Assembly: GCF_964204645.1 (NCBI RefSeq)
Contig: NC_134026.1
Location: 19,114,650 to 19,178,649, forward strand
From: Tubulanus polymorphus
Lineage: Eukaryota; Nemertea; Palaeonemertea; Tubulaniformes; Tubulanidae
Length of the DNA stretch: 64,000 bases
Reading direction: 5' to 3'
Under the pieces are notes generated by a model. It had not been told where the DNA came from. It ran no database searches and saw only the letters and a list, made by a program, of their open reading frames with translations. The translations under genes were made by a program, and so were the position numbers. Within the stretch, counting starts at the first letter, position 1. Each line of letters opens with the position of its first letter. Below are positions 59,401-64,000 of this stretch, in pieces.

Positions 59401-62400
59401 ACCTTTTATGCCAGTCCTAGTTAGTACTGAAGGTGTACTTTACACGTATTATATATCGGTTTTAATCATCTACTTGTAAAATTCTTATGAAATTCTAAAA
59501 CATTTCAAAACTGAATGAACGAATACATTTATCTTACAGATAAAATGAAGTAGAAATAATTTGCTTTCGTTGCAGATATGATAGCAACTGGTTCAGAAAT
59601 TAATGTTCTAGTGTTCGAACCACACGTAGATGCTGAAGACAAAAAGGAGACGCCGACTCCAGAACCCAAACCAGAACCTGAACCTGAACCAGAAACTGTA
59701 AGGTAAATAATGATGATATTTACTTTTATCCATACTTGAAAATTACCTAAGTTACTCCATTGGAATGCCATTGATTAACCGGTATACTGATTTTAGATCC
59801 ATATCTTTATCGTACACATGTCGATATTTCTCCAGCATAGCGAATAAATCGGGTTTGCCCAATGACTCTGACACTTTATGTTGAGTCCAGTGTCCTCTAA
59901 CCATTGGAGGTTTGTTTGTGTCATTGGATTTGCCGTAGCACCCAAAGCACCCTCTTGATCAGCATCTGAGACTTATACATGTAGTCGCTTAGGTGCTTCC
60001 AGGGTTAAAAGTTACAGAAAAGATTTTGATCATTTGAAATAATGCGAATAAGGTATTGAAAAATAAAAACAAAAGATATAACAGACAACTATTTCCAAAT
60101 GCCATGCCTACAGTGCCGGTATTCTCCCAAATACTCCCAAAAATATTGAAATACTTTCAAAATCAGAATAATTTCTAGTTCATTTGCGATGAAACTACTA
60201 TTTCTGATGTCGAAGTACATGTACTCTATTACATGTGCTACAACTGGAGATAACAGAACAGTCTGGTCTGCAAATATCTTGTGACCATGTTATTGTGTTA
60301 ATTTTATAGAGATGACTCGACACCAATCAGTGAACATTGGGTTAAATTCGATGAAGAAGCTGCAAAGGATGACGTTAAAGGAGTCGACGTCAACCAAACG
60401 TTCGATATCTATATCGACTATGCCCGATTCCTACCTGATAACGCCAGTATCTGCAAGGTAAAGAAAAACACCAGGGGTATCACGAGGATTTTCTTTTAGA
60501 GTTGTTTTTGGTTTACCTTTGTCAGCGATATGATGTTGGCATTGAGCCAATTCATGTAAAATCGCGGTACGTTTTTTTATGTGAGCATTTGTTTCATTGG
60601 TTCTCGGCTTAAAAGACGTATAATCGATGCGATTGAAGACATGGCGAACCTCCGTCGATGACATGGTCAACTGAGTTAAAATTCTACGAAAAACTGTTTT
60701 TGGCGGGAAAATTCTTAGCTCTCGCGTATAAAATTGCAATGACCTCGATTGGGGGGGCGTTGTCTCTACGAACAAATGGGATTGTTTTTTGGATATACGG
60801 GGAATTCCGGCGCTACTAAAATTATGGGAAAGCCATAGAATGGTGTACGTTTCATTGGACTAGGTGCCGTATACGTGCCGATTTCAAATGCTCATTGCTG
60901 GTGAGGATGTAATTATTTCACTCATCTGCCATAGGTATTGTTTCATTTTAATACCCGGTGATTGTTTTGATTGACATTGAGGTGTAAGCGAATATTCACT
61001 TACACGAGGCCTCCACATGCACGCGGAGTGCTACACCACACACACACACACACACACAAGCTCGTACAGTACACTACGGTGATGCTGTAACGCGTGAACG
61101 TTTGATATGAAAATAGGCTGAATAATCATAGCAGAAGATGAGCGCTGTGTTTTCTGTTCGATAGAATTTGTAATAAATTGTAATTTCTTGTGACCTGAAA
61201 ATACTAAGCAGCAAACTAAAAGGTCTGTCGAGGTCTGAATATTGTAGTGGTAAATTCCAGGACTTAAAACGATCTAATAGCCGATTTCTTCTGTACCACC
61301 GATATTTTAGCTTCCGTGGCCAACATTGGAAGAGGTTTCCAAGACCCAATATTCAGCCACCCTCTGATATGTGATGAATTTTAGGCCATCCCAAAATAAT
61401 GGTCTGTTTGCCGTAACCCGACCAACCTGACTTCAGAGGTACCGAGTGAAAACTTTTTTCTAGGATTCATTGAAATAAATTTTATTTTTGATAAAAACAG
61501 CCGACCGACTATGAGCTACGTATGTTTGAATTCTAGTGTGCATGGTGTGAAAACATGCCTTGACATGTGGCCTAGTTTAAGTTTCCAGGAAACTGGCAGT
61601 GTTCCAATAAGCTGCCATTCATTCTAATAGTGACTAAAGTGACTGAATAGCTGGTAACGTGAAAGCGCGCACATATTCAATGTACCGTTTCATTTTTAAG
61701 ACAGAGATGACGCTCTGGACGAAGTTATAATTTTAGAATAATTCTTGAAATCTACGCTATTAGACAAATTTCCTGTGCGCAACGTAGATGATTTTTTGCG
61801 ATATTGTTTCCATGTAAAAAAGCCCAAAGGTGAAAAATTTGTTTTTTTTTTGCCCAAAAATTTTGCAAAAAAAAAATTCTACCTACCTACCGACTCATCC
61901 TGAAAAGTTGAGTCGGTGTTGCAGCAAACAGACAATTATTTTGGGATGGCCTTATTTGAATATTTTTTCATATTATATTAAACATATTTTTTTGAAAATA
62001 TAAAATAGTTTCCCTGCCGTGCCTACCTGTACCCTACAAACTTTTAGACGTGGACCGCAAACAAATGTATATCTTTGGTCTTATTTGACTACAAAATAAT
62101 TCTTTAGGAAAGATAAAATACAATATAAACTGTGGATCTTTGAAGTCACGAATTAAAAAGATTTTTCAAGCAATGCCCTTACTCCAAACAACCTCTAGCT
62201 TTCAAGGTAAACCACACTTTGCCCATGGGCAATTTATTATGAATATGCGACTAAAACTATAACATTTACCTAGCGCCGTTGAACCATCCATTCCCGGTTG
62301 CCTAGCTAGATACCCTAATATCAGAAGCGATTGATCAATTTTACGTGACCAGTTAGATTAACATCGAATTACTCGCGTTTGTGCGGTCTCATCCGCAACG

Positions 62401-63737
62401 GAATGTACCAATTAAACCTGTACAAGTCTGCGCTTAGATATCGCATGATTATTTTCGTGCCATTATTTTAGGGGAACTGAAATTAGAAAAGGGTGTAGTG
62501 TCGCAGCCCTCTCTCCCCCACTAGTGATGCCCCTGATTTTAGATTTATCAGCCTTATCGAACGTCCTTTTATAGCCTAAAGAATTTTTCGAATGAATACA
62601 TCCAACAGTTCCACCGTGGTTCTGAAATAGATTCATATCGTAAATGAAATGACTTTCTTTTCCGATGATTTGACTAACAATTTTAACTAAGGACCTGGCA
62701 TGGCGAAAAATTGAAGATTGTAATCGGAAAATTTCAGTTCCGGTTGATGTAAAGCCGGGCGTAGGTCGGCCTTGCGACGCGACGCGATCGTCGCAGTGAG
62801 TCGCGTCGCAGTGAGTCGCAAGCCGTCGCAAGGCCGACCTACGCCCGCCTTTAACAATCTTCCGTCCAGCTTGAACTGGCAAGTGACTAGGGAACCATTT
62901 GTTTGCAACTTTTGTAGGTAACGGGACGATTACTGAGAACTGGCGAGGTCGAAAACATTCCCGATTTGGCGGCCTATCCGGAAATTCAGTCGTCGCCGAG
63001 AAATCCGATTTTCCACTATTGTTTCACGGTGAACCAGCTGAAAAAGAAAATGGATCCGAATGCTCTGCTTTTACTACGCTTATACACAGTACAGTCCGAC
63101 ACATCTGAGTTGGTTGTTATCGGTAGTTGTCTTCTGTCGCTTTATGATAGTGAGGTATTGTATATTCATTAGAGCATTGAACAAATCAGTGTAACCAATT
63201 TACTCAGGCTAAGATATTGAAAATGCTCTAATTTCAACTTTTTAAACTTGAATTTTTTTTTATTGAATTGGCGTCAAGATTGATTTAAGAGTGGCCTTTA
63301 ATTTTAAGACTGGTCTTAAGTAATGTAAGATTGCTTAAAGAACCAATATGGAGTTAGAAAACCACGTAGTCCTAAATCTAAAAAGCTTAAGACTGTCCCT
63401 GGAATGTCATGTAATAAGCTAATTTAGTTAGGTGACTGTAGTGATAAATGGGCAGCACCTTATTTCCAAACAAATTAATCTAGTTGAAGTTTATATGATT
63501 GTAGAATGATGATCAGACATTGTATGATTTGACGTTGACATAAGTTATCATGACTTGAAGTTGATAGATGGATTTCGATTTCAGAGTAAGCTTCGCGTCG
63601 GAGGATATCAGTTACCACTTCATCCAGCGATGCCTGACCTGAAGAAAGGAATGGAAGCAATTGTTGAAACAGATCTCGATTCATCGACCAGAATTCCAGC
63701 TGTATCTCTATGTTTCAGAGTACTTCCCAGTGGAGCT
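47458..63737 (+). CDS. Large divergent TBC-domain protein, 3' partial (19 exons seen), unnamed
   Basis: Exons: 47458-47595, 47880-48026, 48110-48240, 48342-48444, 49029-49185, 49853-50066, 53650-53773, 54297-54462, 54909-55087, 55391-55531, 56305-56466, 57226-57341, 57828-57948, 58466-59042, 59211-59327, 59576-59702, 60310-60457, 62918-63154, 63585-63737. Introns are GT-AG and phases match; 3258 nt, 1086 codons, continuing past the window. Residues 1-225 are helical with a charged coiled coil (exon 5). About 226-593 reads as a TBC (Rab-GAP-like) fold: RRLHGRQLPMSLRAYMWLDI, LNVLYTYDRSYEPYLIHW, ILDTGAVMFIWDQCFLQMW. The YxQG glutamine-finger motif is absent. A proline-rich linker, a Lys/Glu-rich low-complexity part, a PEP repeat and beta-rich C2-like segments follow. 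I do not know a named orthologue. Exon structure is well supported; function is not. Confidence 0.8.
49205..49300 (+). repeat. tRNA-derived SINE head
   Basis: TCCTGGCTCGGTGGATATGG (A box TGGCTCGGTGG) is followed about 38 nt on by TTGATTCAAATCCCC (B box GATTCAAATCC). Anticodon and acceptor stems do not pair well, so a SINE head and not a tRNA gene is likely. It lies just after exon 5 of the TBC-like gene. Its body and tail limits are not clear. Confidence 0.5.
51004..52783 (+). pseudogene. LINE reverse transcriptase ORF, N-terminally truncated but otherwise open
   Basis: About 592 codons remain open with no stop. The RT blocks run from MWSIGVIKPIFKKNGDPSN (motif 0/1) and GFRSKYSTIDH through FVDFKKAFDS, GLRQGENLSPILFSLFLND and the catalytic YADDTVILAE, to the thumb (YVYLGVKFNWNG). 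The C-terminus has a CCHC-type knuckle, CPICNTLGDESHFLFDC. The endonuclease domain and N-terminal ORF are missing, so it cannot be autonomous. The apparent ATG at 50939 lies in the host repeat and is not a real start. Clade not assigned; features fit the broad CR1/L2/I/Jockey assemblage. Confidence 0.85.
51004..52983 (+). mobile_element. 5'-truncated LINE inserted in Helentron-like copy C
   Basis: It is a 1980-bp insertion between two halves of a 154-bp array. The coding part (to TAG 52781-52783) is followed by a 3' UTR with two copies of a unit of about 36 bp (TAGTATTGTAAATAGTTGATG at 52790 and 52826) and a tail ending AAATAAATCGTA. No target duplication is visible: the flanks join without overlap. 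The 5' end is cut inside the RT domain, as usual for target-primed reverse transcription. Confidence 0.85.
53792..53822 (+). ncRNA. Possible hammerhead ribozyme core (CTGATGA...GAAAC)
   Basis: CTGATGA at 53792-53798 is followed by a short stem (GGCT / AGCC) enclosing a 10-nt loop and then GAAAC at 53818-53822, the conserved hammerhead core order. Stems I and III are not clearly formed (GGACCATTCCAC before, ATTGTGG after). It lies 18 bases into intron 7 of the TBC-like gene. It could instead be the conserved 3' end of a SINE or LINE. Confidence 0.3.
56961..56995 (+). ncRNA. Degenerate hammerhead-like motif
   Basis: ACTATGA, then GATCTC-loop-GAGATC, then GAAACGTCGTG. Stem II and GAAAC fit a hammerhead, but CUGAUGA lacks one base. 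It lies in the intron before exon 12 of the TBC-like gene. Confidence 0.25.
59860..59925 (-). repeat. Possible degenerate SINE head
   Basis: On the minus strand AATGGTTAGAGGACACTGG resembles the second half of an A box. A worn B-box candidate (GGGCAAACCCG) lies about 35 nt later. Weak signal in an intron of the TBC-like gene. Confidence 0.25.
60517..60664 (-). CDS. Candidate first exon of an unidentified nested gene
   Basis: ATG at 60664-60662 on the minus strand opens 49 codons (begins MSSTEVRHVFNRIDYTSF, ends HHIADK) and runs into a good donor, AAAG then GTAAAC. The peptide is charged, helical and protein-like, and the region upstream is richer in CpG than the surrounding intron. No second exon was identified further left on the minus strand, and no family was recognised, so it could be chance. 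Confidence 0.3.
61037..61058. repeat. CA dinucleotide microsatellite
   Basis: Eleven uninterrupted CA units in the intron between exons 17 and 18 of the TBC-like gene. Confidence 0.95.
61384..61951. mobile_element. 568-bp MITE with 31-bp inverted termini and TTA duplication
   Basis: The ends GGCCATCCCAAAATAAT and ATTATTTTGGGATGGCC are inverted and extend to about 31 bp with two mismatches. TTA precedes (61381-61383) and follows (61952-61954). A 3-bp TWA target and GG-starting termini are typical of PIF/Harbinger, which is the likely but unproven group. No transposase frame is present. Confidence 0.75.
62490..62545 (-). repeat. Remnant of a CAGGGGCATCACTAG-ended DNA element
   Basis: On the minus strand CAGGGGCATCACTAGTGGGG followed by a GA-rich tract matches a second remnant near 54722-54752 (CATGGGCGTCACTAGGGTGG on the minus strand). 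Only one terminus is seen at each site. Confidence 0.4.
62751..62852. mobile_element. GC-rich foldback element with 29-bp near-perfect arms
   Basis: Arms 62751-62779 and 62824-62852 are inverted copies with one mismatch (core GGCGTAGGTCGGCCTTGCGACG). The 44-bp centre is built from GCGAC/GTCGC words including two copies of GTCGCAGTGA. It sits 65 bp upstream of exon 18 of the TBC-like gene. Partial relatives are at 5222-5440 and 13860-13983. Confidence 0.8.
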
Positions 63738-63884
63738 GTAAGTTGTGAAATTTTAGGCTGATAATGAATGTGTTTAATCTTTAGCTCAGTGGATAGCAAG
63801 CTTATGCAGCCGCGTGCTTAGGCATTAGTGCCTAAACGAAACCTTATGCATCTCCAGATTCTCCTGATTGACGAATAAAACTGA

Positions 63885-64000
63885 TTTTTAGCCCACCTGG
63901 GACTTTCACAATGGGCATTATGTTTACTTTTTGTCCGTCCAATCCTCCATCTGTAGACGGTTTTTGGACACTTCATTGGATTGTTTTGAGACTTTGTGTA
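63885..64000 (+). mobile_element. Helentron/HINE-like element, 5' end cut by the window edge (copy H)
   Basis: TTTTTAGCCCACCTGGGACT, then TTTTGTCCGTCC and CTGTAGACGG match the 5' end of copies A-C, with one hairpin arm eroded. It lies in the intron after exon 19 of the TBC-like gene. Confidence 0.65.

Overview
The window is nuclear DNA of a metazoan, most likely a marine invertebrate bilaterian. The protein-coding genes are split into many short exons with GT-AG introns. The introns and spacers are AT-rich and packed with LINE, SINE, LTR, MITE and Helentron-like repeats of the kinds common in molluscs, brachiopods, annelids and non-vertebrate deuterostomes. I cannot fix the phylum from sequence alone. 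No rRNA gene, CRISPR array or credible functional tRNA gene was seen.

Layout. (1) 3-800 (+): the 7TM part of an adhesion/Methuselah-like GPCR, entering from the left edge. (2) 801-4954: non-coding, with a decayed LINE on the minus strand and a locally repeated segment. (3) 4955-18505 (+): CD2BP2 (U5 snRNP 52K protein, GYF domain) in four exons. Its first intron of about 11 kb holds a complete BEL/Pao retrotransposon in antisense orientation (6449-13670, identical-looking 558-bp LTRs, 5-bp target duplication GTCAA, one open 1844-codon frame), followed by a Helentron-like tandem-repeat element. (4) 18506-25201: intergenic and repeat-bearing. (5) 25202-40012 (-): UBE3B, a HECT E3 ubiquitin ligase rebuilt from 27 exons to 1068 aa, with its catalytic Cys at residue 1036. 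(6) 40013-40803: a 791-bp divergent spacer. (7) 40804-46764 (+): SPRING1 (C12orf49), five exons, 203 aa. (8) 47458-63737 and beyond (+): a large gene with 19 exons in the window (1086 codons so far) encoding a divergent TBC-like domain followed by proline-rich, acidic and lysine-rich linkers and beta-rich segments. I do not recognise a named orthologue.

The most distinctive repeat is a non-autonomous Helentron/HINE-like element (also reminiscent of bivalve 'pearl' elements). It has a 5' hairpin, a GTCC tetranucleotide run, a central array of 154-bp tandem units and a 3' hairpin ending in CTAG. Near-complete copies lie at 13984-14952, 19454-20689 and 50156-53351 (the last split by a LINE). Partial copies lie at 17208-17412, 25555-25810, 45029-45129, 46141-46470 and 63885-64000. 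Every well-preserved unit carries CACCAGGGGGCGTT, which closely matches the bilaterian CTCF core motif, so these elements scatter ordered arrays of CTCF-like sites through introns here.

How the genes relate: CD2BP2 (spliceosome), UBE3B (ubiquitin ligase) and SPRING1 (SREBP activation in the Golgi) are housekeeping genes and not one pathway. The clear arrangement is the head-to-head UBE3B/SPRING1 pair, which probably shares a promoter region. Exon boundaries were placed by reading-frame continuity, GT/AG dinucleotides and remembered vertebrate protein sequences. No alignment software or database was run.
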